NCBI GenBank assembly: GCA_902826605.1
Contig: CADEFM010000005.1
Coordinates: forward strand, 262,854 to 326,853
Direction: 5' to 3'
DNA length: 64,000 bases
DNA from: an uncultured Acidobacteriota bacterium
GTDB taxonomy: Bacteria; Acidobacteriota; Terriglobia; Bryobacterales; Bryobacteraceae
Every line of letters begins with the position of its first letter. The stretch's first letter is position 1. Below the pieces are notes generated by a model. That model saw only the letters and a program-made list of their open reading frames with translations, was not told the origin of the DNA and ran no database searches. The position numbers were made by a program, and so were the translations under genes. Below are positions 54,997-63,795 of this stretch, piece by piece.

Positions 54997-55506
54997 ATGA
55001 TCACTACGCCATGGGACACGGAACTCGCCCAGGAACTGCGGCGGCAGTTCGGGCAGGGTATCGTCGAATGTTCCAGCTATCTGGAGCAGAACTTTGTCGT
55101 CGTAAGGCCGGATCATACGGTCGAAGTTTTGGCCTGGCTGAAGACGGAGCAAGGCTTCGACACGATCGTGGACGCGACCGTGGTGGACTGCCCCAAGCGG
55201 GAAGGCGCGCGGTTCGATCTGATCTACATCGTCTACAGCCACTCGCGTAATGAGCGTTTGCGGGTGAAGACGTCCTTCGACGACGGCTACGAACCGGGGA
55301 CTGCCGTGCCGGTGTATGCCGGAGCGAACTGGCTGGAGCGGGAGATTTTCGACATGTTCGGCATTCGCTTCGCCGGACATCCGGACTTGCGCCGCATTCT
55401 GCTGCCGGACGACTGGCGCGGGCATCCGCTGCGCAAAGACAGCTCCATCCTGGCGATGGATCAGCAATGGGTGAAGGATAACCTGGGCATCGAAAGCGGC
55501 CAGTAG
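54997..55506 (+). CDS. nuoC: NADH-quinone oxidoreductase subunit C
   Basis: A 169-residue hydrophilic subunit of complex I (30 kDa subunit, here not fused to NuoD). The signature is LEREIFDMFGIRFAGHPDLRRILLPDDWRGHPLRKD. It lies in the connecting part between the NADH-oxidising and membrane arms. The start at 54997 (MITTPWDTELAQELRR) fits the usual N-terminus; a further upstream TTG would add unlike residues. It opens the nuo operon. Its upstream region (54839-54996) has no clear promoter, though CATAAT occurs at 54975-54980. It ends directly at the nuoD ATG. Confidence 0.95.
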   Translation: MITTPWDTELAQELRRQFGQGIVECSSYLEQNFVVVRPDHTVEVLAWLKTEQGFDTIVDATVVDCPKREGARFDLIYIVYSHSRNERLRVKTSFDDGYEPGTAVPVYAGANWLEREIFDMFGIRFAGHPDLRRILLPDDWRGHPLRKDSSILAMDQQWVKDNLGIESGQ

Positions 55507-56616
55507 ATGACGGAAACCTTACTGGACGCCAATGAGCTGGTCCTGAACATGGGACCGCAGCATCCCTCCACGCACGGCGTCCTGCGCGTCGTGTTAAAGC
55601 TGGACGGCGAGAAGGTGACCGGCACCGATTGCATCATCGGATACCTGCATCGGGGCGTGGAAAAGATCGGGGAGAACCGCACCTACGCGATGTTCGCCCC
55701 GTATGTGGACCGCATGGACTATCTGGCTGCGGTTTCTAACGGCCTGGGCTACTGCCTGGCGGTGGAAAAACTTTTGAACGTCACCGCACCGCCGCGCGCG
55801 CAGACTGTGCGCGTCATCCTGGCGGAATTGAACCGCATCGCCAGCCATCTGTTCTGGCTGGGCACGCACGCGCTGGATATCGGCGCGATGACGCCGCTGT
55901 TTTACACGCTGCGTGAGCGCGAGGAAGTGCTGAAGATTTTCGAGAACTACTGCGGCGCGCGCATCACGACGCACGCGTTCCGCATTGGCGGTTTGTACTA
56001 CGAGGTGTATGACGGCTTCGAAGCACAGGTGCTCGCATTCTGCGAAATGTTCGAACGGCGCGTCGACGAGTATGAAACCATGCTCACCGAAAACCGCATC
56101 TGGGTGGATCGCCTGCTAGGCGTCGGCATCCTGACGGCGGCGGATTGCTTGGAACTGGGTGTAACGGGTCCAATGATTCGGGCTTCCGGCGTGGCGTGGG
56201 ACTTGCGCAAAGCTCAGCCGTATTCGGGCTACGAACAATACGACTTTGATATACCGACGCGAACCAACGGCGACACCTACGACCGCTACATGGTGCGCAT
56301 CGCCGAAATGCGGCAGAGCGTGCGCATCATCCGTCAGGCGGCGAAGAACATTCCCGAAGGCCCGCAAATGGCCAAGGTCCCCAAGGTGATCAAGCCGCCG
56401 GTGGGTGAGGTGTACGTTTCCGTGGAAGCGCCCAAGGGGGAACTCGGCTACTTCCTGGTGAGCGATGGCACCATCACTCCGTACCGCGTGCGCGTGCGTC
56501 CGCCGTCGTTCGTGAATTTGCAGGCGTTGGACAGAATGGCGCGCGGGGCACTGATCGCCGACGTGGTGGCGATTATCGGCACGATCGATATTGTGCTGGG
56601 TGAGGTGGACCGATGA
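55507..56616 (+). CDS. nuoD: NADH-quinone oxidoreductase subunit D
   Basis: The 49 kDa subunit, 369 residues, which helps form the quinone-binding pocket. Family motifs are [13 protein letters not shown] near the N-terminus, [16 protein letters not shown] and [20 protein letters not shown]. The C-terminal part ends [36 protein letters not shown], the conserved signature region. The ATG follows the nuoC stop with no gap, and the end overlaps nuoI by four bases. It works with NuoB and NuoC; NuoB is not encoded in this operon. Confidence 0.97.
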   Translation: MTETLLDANELVLNMGPQHPSTHGVLRVVLKLDGEKVTGTDCIIGYLHRGVEKIGENRTYAMFAPYVDRMDYLAAVSNGLGYCLAVEKLLNVTAPPRAQTVRVILAELNRIASHLFWLGTHALDIGAMTPLFYTLREREEVLKIFENYCGARITTHAFRIGGLYYEVYDGFEAQVLAFCEMFERRVDEYETMLTENRIWVDRLLGVGILTAADCLELGVTGPMIRASGVAWDLRKAQPYSGYEQYDFDIPTRTNGDTYDRYMVRIAEMRQSVRIIRQAAKNIPEGPQMAKVPKVIKPPVGEVYVSVEAPKGELGYFLVSDGTITPYRVRVRPPSFVNLQALDRMARGALIADVVAIIGTIDIVLGEVDR

Positions 56617-57062
56617 CCTTTCTGCGCAAGATCTTACTGGGCGATCTGTGGCAAGGTCTGAAGCTCACGTTCCGCACGCAAGCGCCCAAGAATATCTACA
56701 CGGAGCAATATCCCGCCGAGCGGCCCAAGGTGGCCGAACGTTTTCGCGGCGCACCGCGGCTGAACATCAACCCGACCAACGGCGAGACATTGTGCATCTC
56801 CTGCGACCTGTGCGCTATTGTGTGCCCGGAGAAATTGATCAAAGTGACCAGCGTGCGCAATCCCGAGACGCGCCGCAAGGATTTGGTAAATTTCACTTAC
56901 GATCTTTCGCGCTGCATGTTCTGCGGGTTGTGCGAGGACGCCTGCCCGGTGGACGCGCTGGAGTTGACGCAGGACTTCGAACTGGCCGGATATTCACGGG
57001 AGGGCGCGATCTGGGACCGGCAGATGCTGGAAGAGGGGCCGCATCCCCAGAGGTTTGTTTAA
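56613..57062 (+). CDS. nuoI: NADH-quinone oxidoreductase subunit I
   Basis: The 23 kDa subunit, 149 residues, carrying two [4Fe-4S] clusters (N6a and N6b). The cluster motifs are [13 protein letters not shown] and [13 protein letters not shown], both complete C-x2-C-x2-C-x3-CP patterns. The N-terminal helix ([16 protein letters not shown]) associates with the membrane arm. It passes electrons toward NuoB. The start overlaps the nuoD stop (ATGA) and is followed by an 18-base gap to nuoJ. Confidence 0.97.
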   Translation: MTFLRKILLGDLWQGLKLTFRTQAPKNIYTEQYPAERPKVAERFRGAPRLNINPTNGETLCISCDLCAIVCPEKLIKVTSVRNPETRRKDLVNFTYDLSRCMFCGLCEDACPVDALELTQDFELAGYSREGAIWDRQMLEEGPHPQRFV

Positions 57063-57080
57063 CGAGAGATTTCGCTAACG

Positions 57081-57584
57081 ATGCTGGACGCCATTTTCTT
57101 TTACGCCTTCGCATTGCTGGCCGTGGCCGGCGCTGTGCTCACCGTGACGCGGCGCAACGCCGTGCATAGCGCCATTTGGTTGATCGTGTCGCTGCTGGGC
57201 GTGGCGGGTTTGTTTTTGCTGGCGCAGGCGGAGTTTCTATTCGCCGTGCAGATCGTGTTGTACGTGGGCGGAGTAATGCTGCTGTTCCTGATGGTGATCA
57301 TGCTGGTGAATCTGGATCGCGCAAAGCAGGAGCGTCAATTCAGCCAGCAGTGGCCGGCGGCTTTGGCGCTGGCGGCCGTGGCGGGCTTCGGGTTAACGGT
57401 GGTGTTCCGGAAAGCGGGCGCGGTACTGCCTCCCATGGCATCGCCCGCCGAGCAGGGCAACACGCAATGGCTTTCGGAGGTGATGTTCCGCCAATATCTG
57501 TTGCCGTTTGAATTGGCTTCCGTGGTGCTGCTGGTGGCGATGGTAGGCGCGGTGCTTATGGCTCGCAAGAAGGCTGGCACGTGA
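57081..57584 (+). CDS. nuoJ: NADH-quinone oxidoreductase subunit J
   Basis: A 167-residue membrane subunit of complex I with five hydrophobic helices, lacking distinct catalytic residues. The start MLDAIFFYAFALLAVAGAVLTVTRRNAVHSA is typical, with AEFLFAVQIVLYVGGVMLLFLMVIMLVNL in the third helix region. It belongs to the small proton-pumping module with NuoK. The end overlaps nuoK (GTGA). Confidence 0.95.
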   Translation: MLDAIFFYAFALLAVAGAVLTVTRRNAVHSAIWLIVSLLGVAGLFLLAQAEFLFAVQIVLYVGGVMLLFLMVIMLVNLDRAKQERQFSQQWPAALALAAVAGFGLTVVFRKAGAVLPPMASPAEQGNTQWLSEVMFRQYLLPFELASVVLLVAMVGAVLMARKKAGT

Positions 57585-57883
57585 TCACCTCCACGCACTA
57601 TCTGGTGTTGGGCGGGTTGCTGGCGCTGATCGGAACGCTGGGTGTGCTCACACGGCGCAACGTCGTCGTGATTCTGATGTCGATCGAGCTGATTCTCAAC
57701 GCGGCCAACTTGAACCTGGTGGCCTTCGCACGCGAACTGAACCAGATTCAAGGCCAGGTCTTCGCGGTGTTCGTCATCGCGATCGCGGTGGCGGAAGCAT
57801 CGGTGGGACTGGGCATTCTGATCGCGTTGTTCCGCAACAAGGAGACGGTCGATGCCGGCGAAATCGACCTCCTGAAATGGTGA
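57581..57883 (+). CDS. nuoK: NADH-quinone oxidoreductase subunit K
   Basis: A 100-residue membrane subunit with three helices. The signature is VVVILMSIELILNAANLNLVAFAR with the conserved Glu for proton transfer, and AVAEASVGLGILIALFRNKETVD with a second conserved Glu. It starts with GTG overlapping the nuoJ stop and overlaps nuoL by seven bases. It is close to the MrpC-like proton pathway. Confidence 0.97.
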   Translation: MITSTHYLVLGGLLALIGTLGVLTRRNVVVILMSIELILNAANLNLVAFARELNQIQGQVFAVFVIAIAVAEASVGLGILIALFRNKETVDAGEIDLLKW

Positions 57884-59664
57884 CTCTGGCGCTGATTTTG
57901 GCTCTACCGCTGCTGGGCGCGTTGCTGATGTTCCTGGCCGGACGCCGGCTGCCCCATGCCGTAATCAGCGCGGTGTGCTGTGGGACGGCGCTGGGATCCT
58001 TCATCTGCGTGTTGCTTTCGGCGGACCAGAACGTCACCTATGCCGAATGGCTGCCTTCGCTCAACGCGGCATGGGGATTGAATCTGGATGCGCTCAGCCG
58101 GGTAATGGCGCTGGTGATCACCGGCGTCGGCTTTCTGATCCATGTCTATTCGGTTGGCTACATGCGCGAAGACGCCGGATACTACCGCTATTTCGGCTAC
58201 CTGAACTTCTTCGTCTTCGCGATGCTGCTGTTGGTACTGGCAAACAACTACGTGTTGATGTTCGCCGGATGGGAAGGCGTGGGATTGGCGAGCTATCTGT
58301 TGATCGGATTCTGGTTCCACCGGCCCGCGGCCGCGGCGGCCGGAATGAAGGCGTTTGTCGTGAATCGGGTGGGTGACGTGGGGCTGCTGCTGGCGATTCT
58401 AGCCATTCAACTGAATGTGCCGGCGGCACCGTGGATCGCCGCTTTGCTGGTGGTGGGCGCGATCGGCAAGTCGGCCCAGTTTCCGCTGCACACATGGCTG
58501 CCGGATGCGATGGAGGGGCCGACGCCAGTCTCCGCGTTGATCCACGCGGCGACCATGGTGACGGCGGGCGTGTACTTGATCGCGCGTTCCCATACGATCT
58601 TCGAGAGTGCGGCTCAAGTATCGGCTGTGGTGGCGTGGATCGGGGCTTTTTCGGCGATCTTGGCTGCTTCGGTCGCGCTCGCGCAGAACGATATCAAGCG
58701 CGTTCTGGCGTGGAGCACGGTCAGTCAGCTGGGCTACATGTTTCTCGCGTTGGGAACCGGAGCGTATTGGGTTGCCATCTTTCACATGGTCACGCATGCG
58801 TTTTTCAAGGCGCTATTGTTCTTGGGCGCGGGCAACGTGATTCATGCCGTGTATGGCGAACAGGACTTGCGCAAGATGGGCGGTATGCGCACGGCGTTGC
58901 CCAAAACGCACGCCCTGATGCTGGTGGGCGCGGCGTCAGCGGCGGGGGCACCGGGACTTGCGGGATTTTTCTCGAAAGACGCGATTCTGGCGAGCGCCTG
59001 GAGCGCTCCGCTGCTCTTCGTGGTGGGCATGGCCGCCGCACTGCTGACCGCGGCTTACATGACCCGGCTGATGTATTTGATTTTCTATGGGACGGCCCGG
59101 GAAGAGCGGCTGCATATGCATGAGCCGCCGATGGTGATGATCGCTCCATTGGCCGTGTTGGCGGTGGGCGCCATTGCCGCTGGATATGTTTCGCCACGGT
59201 TCTTGCTGACGCCCGTCTTGGGCGCGGAGCGCGAAGCGGGAGCGCCGGAATGGATTGTGATGGCGCTTGCCACCGCGGTGGCCGGCGCGGGTTGGTGGTT
59301 CGCGCGCGGCCGTTATCTGAATTCATGGCCTGCATTTCTGCAACGGGCGTTTTATATTGACGAAATTTACGACGCCGTGTTCGTGCGCGGTTTCGCTCTG
59401 GGTGGGGGGCGCTTGCTAAGCGCCTTCGATGCCCGGGTGCTGGATGCAGGCGTCAACGGCGTTGGGTGGCTTACGCGCCTTGTGTCCAGGGTTTCCATCT
59501 GGTGGGACATCTGGATCGTGGACGGGTTGGTGCGCGCGGCTTCATTTGCGGTGAAAATGAGTTCTTACCCTGTGCGCTTTGTTCAAAGCGGTTACGTGCA
59601 GTTCTACGCGCTCGTGATGTTGGCGGGCCTCATCACTTTTGTGGGGTACCTGTTCGCGCGATGA
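57877..59664 (+). CDS. nuoL: NADH-quinone oxidoreductase subunit L
   Basis: The largest antiporter-like subunit, 595 residues, with about 16 helices. Its motifs are GWEGVGLASYLLIGFWF, KAFVVNRVGDVGLLLA, AIGKSAQFPLHTWLPDAMEGPTPVSALIHAATMVTAG and WSTVSQLGYMFLALG. A long amphipathic helix normally connects the C-terminal portion to NuoM and NuoN. It pumps protons and overlaps nuoM by four bases. Confidence 0.97.
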   Translation: MVTLALILALPLLGALLMFLAGRRLPHAVISAVCCGTALGSFICVLLSADQNVTYAEWLPSLNAAWGLNLDALSRVMALVITGVGFLIHVYSVGYMREDAGYYRYFGYLNFFVFAMLLLVLANNYVLMFAGWEGVGLASYLLIGFWFHRPAAAAAGMKAFVVNRVGDVGLLLAILAIQLNVPAAPWIAALLVVGAIGKSAQFPLHTWLPDAMEGPTPVSALIHAATMVTAGVYLIARSHTIFESAAQVSAVVAWIGAFSAILAASVALAQNDIKRVLAWSTVSQLGYMFLALGTGAYWVAIFHMVTHAFFKALLFLGAGNVIHAVYGEQDLRKMGGMRTALPKTHALMLVGAASAAGAPGLAGFFSKDAILASAWSAPLLFVVGMAAALLTAAYMTRLMYLIFYGTAREERLHMHEPPMVMIAPLAVLAVGAIAAGYVSPRFLLTPVLGAEREAGAPEWIVMALATAVAGAGWWFARGRYLNSWPAFLQRAFYIDEIYDAVFVRGFALGGGRLLSAFDARVLDAGVNGVGWLTRLVSRVSIWWDIWIVDGLVRAASFAVKMSSYPVRFVQSGYVQFYALVMLAGLITFVGYLFAR

Positions 59665-61157
59665 ACGGTCACTTGCTTAGCATTCTATTATTTCTGCCCT
59701 TGGCGGGCCTCATTCCCTTGCTGCTGATTCCTTCGGATCAGAAGCGCTCGCTGAAGCTGTGCGCGAACGCGGTGATGCTAGCCGGGTTCCTGCTATCGCT
59801 ATTGCTGGTCTTTCAATTCGACGCGGCGGCCGCAGGGTATCAGTTCACGGAAAATGCCCCGTGGATTCCCTCGATCGGCGCTAGCTATAACGTCGGCATC
59901 GATGGCATCAGCCTGCTGCTGGTGATGTTGACGACGTTGATCGGTTTTCTGGCGACGATGTCGTCCTGGAGCGCCGTCGAAGACCGCCTGAAGGAATACT
60001 ACGCGCTGTTTCTGATTCTGCAGACGGGCATGCTCGGGGTTTTTATCTCGCTGGATCTGTTCTTGTTCTACGTGTTTTGGGAAGTCGTGCTGATCCCGAT
60101 GTACTTCATCATCGGCATCTGGGGCGGTCCCCGGCGGCTGTACGCGGCCATCAAGTTTTTCGTGTACACGCTAGCCGGCAGCGTATTGATGCTGCTGGGT
60201 ATTTTGACGCTGTACTTTCAGCATGCCCAGGAATACAACGTCTACACCTTCGATCTGGCGCGGCTTTTGAACACGCACATGGCGATGGGCGCGGAGCAAT
60301 TCGTCTTCTGGACGCTGTTCCTGGGCTTTGCGATCAAAGTGCCCATGTTCCCGTTCCACACTTGGCTGCCCGATGCCCACGTGGAAGCGCCGACGGCCGG
60401 CTCCGTGGTGCTTGCGGGCGTGATGCTGAAGATGGGCGCTTACGGGTTTGTGCGATTCTCACTGCCGCTTGCGCCGCACGCGGCGAGCGAGCCGTGGGTG
60501 GTGAACACCATCGCGACGCTGTCGATCGTCGCCATCCTCTACGGCGCGCTGGTATGTCTGATGCAGAAGGACTGGAAGCGGCTGGTGGCGTATTCCTCGG
60601 TCAGCCACATGGGGTTTGTGACGCTGGGCATCTTCGCGCTCAACTACAACGGCATCGCGGGCGGCATGCTGCAACAGATCAACCACGGCATTTCCACCGG
60701 CATGCTGTTCCTGATCGTCGGCGTGGTTTATGAGCGCCGCCACTCGCGGGAAATCAGCGCCTACGGCGGTTTGGCGCATGTGATGCCGAACCTGGCGGTG
60801 GTGTTCGCGATCGCCATGTGGAGCTCGGCGGCGCTGCCTTTGCTCAATGGATTCATCGGAGAGTTCACGATTCTTGCCGGCGCGTTCGCGGCCAATAAGC
60901 TGTGGGCCGTGCTGGCATCGTTGGGAGTGATTCTCGCCGCGGCGTATTTGCTGTGGCTATACCAGAGAACCATGCTCGGCGAAGTGACGCATGAGATCAA
61001 TCGCAAACTGCGTGACCTGAGTTTGCGGGAGTGGGCGATTTTCCTGCCGCTGATCGCATGGGCGGTCTGGATCGGCGTGTATCCGAAGCCACATTTCGAT
61101 GTGCTGGATAAACCCGTGCGGGCGATCGTCGAAAGAGTGACGGGAGGCGCGCGCTGA
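59661..61157 (+). CDS. nuoM: NADH-quinone oxidoreductase subunit M
   Basis: An antiporter-like proton-pumping subunit of 498 residues. It starts MNGHLLSILLFLPLAGLIPLL at the ATG that overlaps the nuoL stop. Motifs are FYVFWEVVLIPMYFIIGIWGG, with the conserved Glu, FAIKVPMFPFHTWLPDAHVEAPTAGSVVLAGVMLKMGAYG and YSSVSHMGFVTLGIFALN. The 3' end overlaps nuoN (CTGA, see nuoN). Confidence 0.97.
   Translation: MNGHLLSILLFLPLAGLIPLLLIPSDQKRSLKLCANAVMLAGFLLSLLLVFQFDAAAAGYQFTENAPWIPSIGASYNVGIDGISLLLVMLTTLIGFLATMSSWSAVEDRLKEYYALFLILQTGMLGVFISLDLFLFYVFWEVVLIPMYFIIGIWGGPRRLYAAIKFFVYTLAGSVLMLLGILTLYFQHAQEYNVYTFDLARLLNTHMAMGAEQFVFWTLFLGFAIKVPMFPFHTWLPDAHVEAPTAGSVVLAGVMLKMGAYGFVRFSLPLAPHAASEPWVVNTIATLSIVAILYGALVCLMQKDWKRLVAYSSVSHMGFVTLGIFALNYNGIAGGMLQQINHGISTGMLFLIVGVVYERRHSREISAYGGLAHVMPNLAVVFAIAMWSSAALPLLNGFIGEFTILAGAFAANKLWAVLASLGVILAAAYLLWLYQRTMLGEVTHEINRKLRDLSLREWAIFLPLIAWAVWIGVYPKPHFDVLDKPVRAIVERVTGGAR
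61142..61147 (+). promoter_or_regulatory. Strong ribosome-binding site supporting the CTG start of nuoN
   Basis: GGGAGG lies six bases before the CTG at 61154, at an ideal distance for initiation there. The alternative start TTG at 61190 has no such element upstream. It lies inside the last codons of nuoM. Confidence 0.55.
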
Positions 61158-62632
61158 ACCCGTTTTACACAGCCGCGGACCATCTGGCGTTGCTCCCGGC
61201 GCTGGCGCTGGCGTCCTTCGGTTGCGTCGTTTTGCTATTGGAGTTCTTGCTAGGAAAGGCGCGCGCGGCGGCCGCGCGGCAATGGATTTTGGGCCTCTCG
61301 CTCACCGGACTCGCGGTAACCGCGTGGACGCTATGGGCGCAGCAGCAAGCGTTGGATGGACGGCGGCTCACGGCGTTTTCAGGCGCTATTTCCGTGGACG
61401 GCTTCGCGCTGTTCTTCAACTGGATTTTCTTGGTGGCGTCGCTGGTGACGATTCTCATTTCCTATCGCTATCTGGAGATCGAAGGAGAAGAACACGCGGA
61501 GTACTATGGCCTGATTCTGCTCGCTCAGTGCGGCATGTATTTCCTAGCGACCGGCACGGACCTGGTAACCATATTCGTTGGCCTGGAGTTGATGGCGCTG
61601 TCGTTCTACATTCTGGTGGGTTTCTTGCGTGGAGAGCGGAGATCGAATGAAGCGGCGCTGAAGTATTTCCTGCTGGGTGTGTTTTCAAGCGCGCTCATGG
61701 CCTACGGATTTTCGCTGTTGTTCGGCGTGGCGGGATCTACCCGTTTGAAAGACATCGGCACGGCCATTCAAGCGGGCGATTTGCACGATCCCATTCTGTT
61801 GATGGGTCTGGCGGTGACCACGGTGGCGCTGCTGTTCAAGATCTCCGCGGTCCCATTCCACATGTGGGCGCCAGACGCCTACGAAGGCGCGCCCACGCCG
61901 GTGACGGCGTTCTTGTCGGTTGGTTCGAAGGCCGCGAGCTTCGCCTTACTGCTCCGCTTTTTCCTGGAGCCACTCGGGGCATTAAGGGATGCGTGGCAGC
62001 CGCTGCTGGTGGCTGTCGCCGTGTTGAGTATGACGGCCGGGAATCTGGCGGCCATCACGCAGACCAACCTGAAACGGTTGATCGCCTACAGTTCCATTTC
62101 CCACGCGGGCTATATGTTGCTTGGCCTGGTGGCGGGAAATGAGACGGGTCTGCAAGGAATCGCCGTGTACGTGCTGGTCTACACGTTCACCAATCTAGGC
62201 GCGCTATTGGTGGTGGCGGCGCTGCGCAGCAAAGGCGCGGGGCGGGGAACCGAGGAAGATTTGAATGATATCTCGGGTTTGGCGCAGCGCAATCCCGCGT
62301 ACGCGGCGCTGATGGTGGTGTTCCTGTTATCGCTTGCGGGCTTGCCGCCCACGGCGGGGTTTATCGGCAAGTACTACATTTTCCTCTCGTTGATTCAGAC
62401 CGGGCACACCGTGCTGGCGGTGATCGCGACGCTCTATGTCGCGGTGGCGATTTTCTACTACTTCCGCATTGTCAAACGGATGTACATGGGTGAGGCGGCG
62501 GAGCGCGCGTCCCTGATTTCGTCCAGCCTGGGCGTTCGCGTGGCGCTGGGGATCACGACGGCGGCCACCATCGTAATTGGTTTGTACCCGGAACCGTTCC
62601 TGAGATTCGCGGAGATTTCCCTGTTGCGGTGA
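61154..62632 (+). CDS. nuoN: NADH-quinone oxidoreductase subunit N, probable CTG start
   Basis: An antiporter-like complex I subunit, 492 residues. Motifs are EYYGLILLAQCGMYFLATGTDLVTIFVGLELMALS, LLFKISAVPFHMWAPDAYEGAPTPVTAFLSVGSKAA and AYSSISHAGYMLLGLV. The start is unusual. In this frame no ATG, GTG or TTG occurs between the in-frame stop at 61109 and TTG at 61190. A CTG at 61154 overlaps the nuoM stop (CTGA) and is preceded by GGGAGG (61142-61147) at six-base spacing. It gives a family-like LNPFYTAADHLALLPALAL N-terminus. The TTG alternative has no purine-rich ribosome site, so CTG is preferred. It ends four bases before nuoH. Confidence 0.9.
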   Translation: MNPFYTAADHLALLPALALASFGCVVLLLEFLLGKARAAAARQWILGLSLTGLAVTAWTLWAQQQALDGRRLTAFSGAISVDGFALFFNWIFLVASLVTILISYRYLEIEGEEHAEYYGLILLAQCGMYFLATGTDLVTIFVGLELMALSFYILVGFLRGERRSNEAALKYFLLGVFSSALMAYGFSLLFGVAGSTRLKDIGTAIQAGDLHDPILLMGLAVTTVALLFKISAVPFHMWAPDAYEGAPTPVTAFLSVGSKAASFALLLRFFLEPLGALRDAWQPLLVAVAVLSMTAGNLAAITQTNLKRLIAYSSISHAGYMLLGLVAGNETGLQGIAVYVLVYTFTNLGALLVVAALRSKGAGRGTEEDLNDISGLAQRNPAYAALMVVFLLSLAGLPPTAGFIGKYYIFLSLIQTGHTVLAVIATLYVAVAIFYYFRIVKRMYMGEAAERASLISSSLGVRVALGITTAATIVIGLYPEPFLRFAEISLLR

Positions 62633-62636
62633 TGCC

Positions 62637-63794
62637 ATGACAGACCTGCTGATCCCGCTGATTCTAACCGTCATCATCATTCTGGTGTATCCGCTGCTCT
62701 CCGTGTACATCGTGTTGGTGGAGCGCAAGGTGCTGGCCGATTTTCAAGCGAGGCTCGGACCGATGCGCGTGGGCCCGCACGGGCTGCTGCAGCCGCTGGC
62801 CGATGCGCTGAAGCTGGTTCTCAAGGAAGATCTTATCCCGAAGCAAGCCGACCGCGCGATTTTCTGGATCGCACCGGTGATCGCGACGTTCACCGCGTTG
62901 ACCGCGTTTTCCGTGCTGCCGTTCGCGCCCCGCGTGGTGGTGGCGGATGTCAACGTCGGGCTGTTGTTCATTTCCGCCATGGGCGCGCTCAGCGCTCTCG
63001 GCATCATCCTTGGGGGCTGGGCGTCGAACAGCCATTACCCGCTGCTCGGCGCGCTGCGCAGTTCGGCGCAGCTGGTGAGCTATGAAGTGGCGCTGTCTTT
63101 GGCGCTGCTGGCGCCGGTGATGGCCGCCGAATCGCTCAGCATGGTTCGTATTGTAGAGGCGCAGCGGGAGCAAGGCGTCTGGTTCCTCTTTGGCAACTAC
63201 GGATTCATGATGGTGCCGTTCGTGATCTTCATGATTGCGTCCATCGCCGAGATCGGCCGCGTGCCGTTTGACTTGCCGGAAGCGGAATCCGAACTCGTGG
63301 CGGGCTTTCACACCGAGTTCAGCGGCTTCCGCTGGGCACTTTTCATGCTTGGCGAAAGCGCCAATACATTCGTGGTGGCCTGCGTTGCGGTGACGCTATT
63401 CCTGGGAGGCTGGCTGCGGCCGTTCGCGAATATCGCGTGGCTCGAAATTCCCCTCGGCTATGGCGTGCCGGTATTGTTATTCGCCGGGATAGGGATCGCA
63501 AGCATCGCTCTGGCACTCCGCCTCAAGAGCCGGCCCCAAAAAATCGGTCTGATTGGTTTGGGAGCGCTGACCACGGCCTTCGGGCTAGCGCTGGCGGTTC
63601 CGCAAGTGAACGTGCTGGTGACGCCGCTGTTTTGGTTCTTCCTGAAGACGGGCGTAATCATCTACGGGATGATCTGGCTGCGTGGCACCCTGCCACGCTT
63701 CCGCTACGACCAGTTGATGGACATCGGGTGGAAGGGGTTGATCCCAGCCGGCTTGGTGGCGATTTTGGTAAATGCCATTCTGGCCGCGATTTGA
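62637..63794 (+). CDS. nuoH: NADH-quinone oxidoreductase subunit H
   Basis: The membrane subunit that forms much of the quinone chamber, 385 residues with about nine helices. Motifs are VLADFQARLGPMRVGPHGLLQPLADALKL in the amphipathic loop and helix region, GWASNSHYPLLGALRSSAQLVSYEVALSL, and AEIGRVPFDLPEAESELVAGFHTEFSGFRWALFMLGE. In most bacteria nuoH stands between nuoG and nuoI; here it comes last after nuoN. Its end is adjacent to the convergent serA end. Electrons from the Fe-S arm reach quinone at its interface with NuoB and NuoD. Confidence 0.97.
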   Translation: MTDLLIPLILTVIIILVYPLLSVYIVLVERKVLADFQARLGPMRVGPHGLLQPLADALKLVLKEDLIPKQADRAIFWIAPVIATFTALTAFSVLPFAPRVVVADVNVGLLFISAMGALSALGIILGGWASNSHYPLLGALRSSAQLVSYEVALSLALLAPVMAAESLSMVRIVEAQREQGVWFLFGNYGFMMVPFVIFMIASIAEIGRVPFDLPEAESELVAGFHTEFSGFRWALFMLGESANTFVVACVAVTLFLGGWLRPFANIAWLEIPLGYGVPVLLFAGIGIASIALALRLKSRPQKIGLIGLGALTTAFGLALAVPQVNVLVTPLFWFFLKTGVIIYGMIWLRGTLPRFRYDQLMDIGWKGLIPAGLVAILVNAILAAI

Positions 63795-63795
63795 A

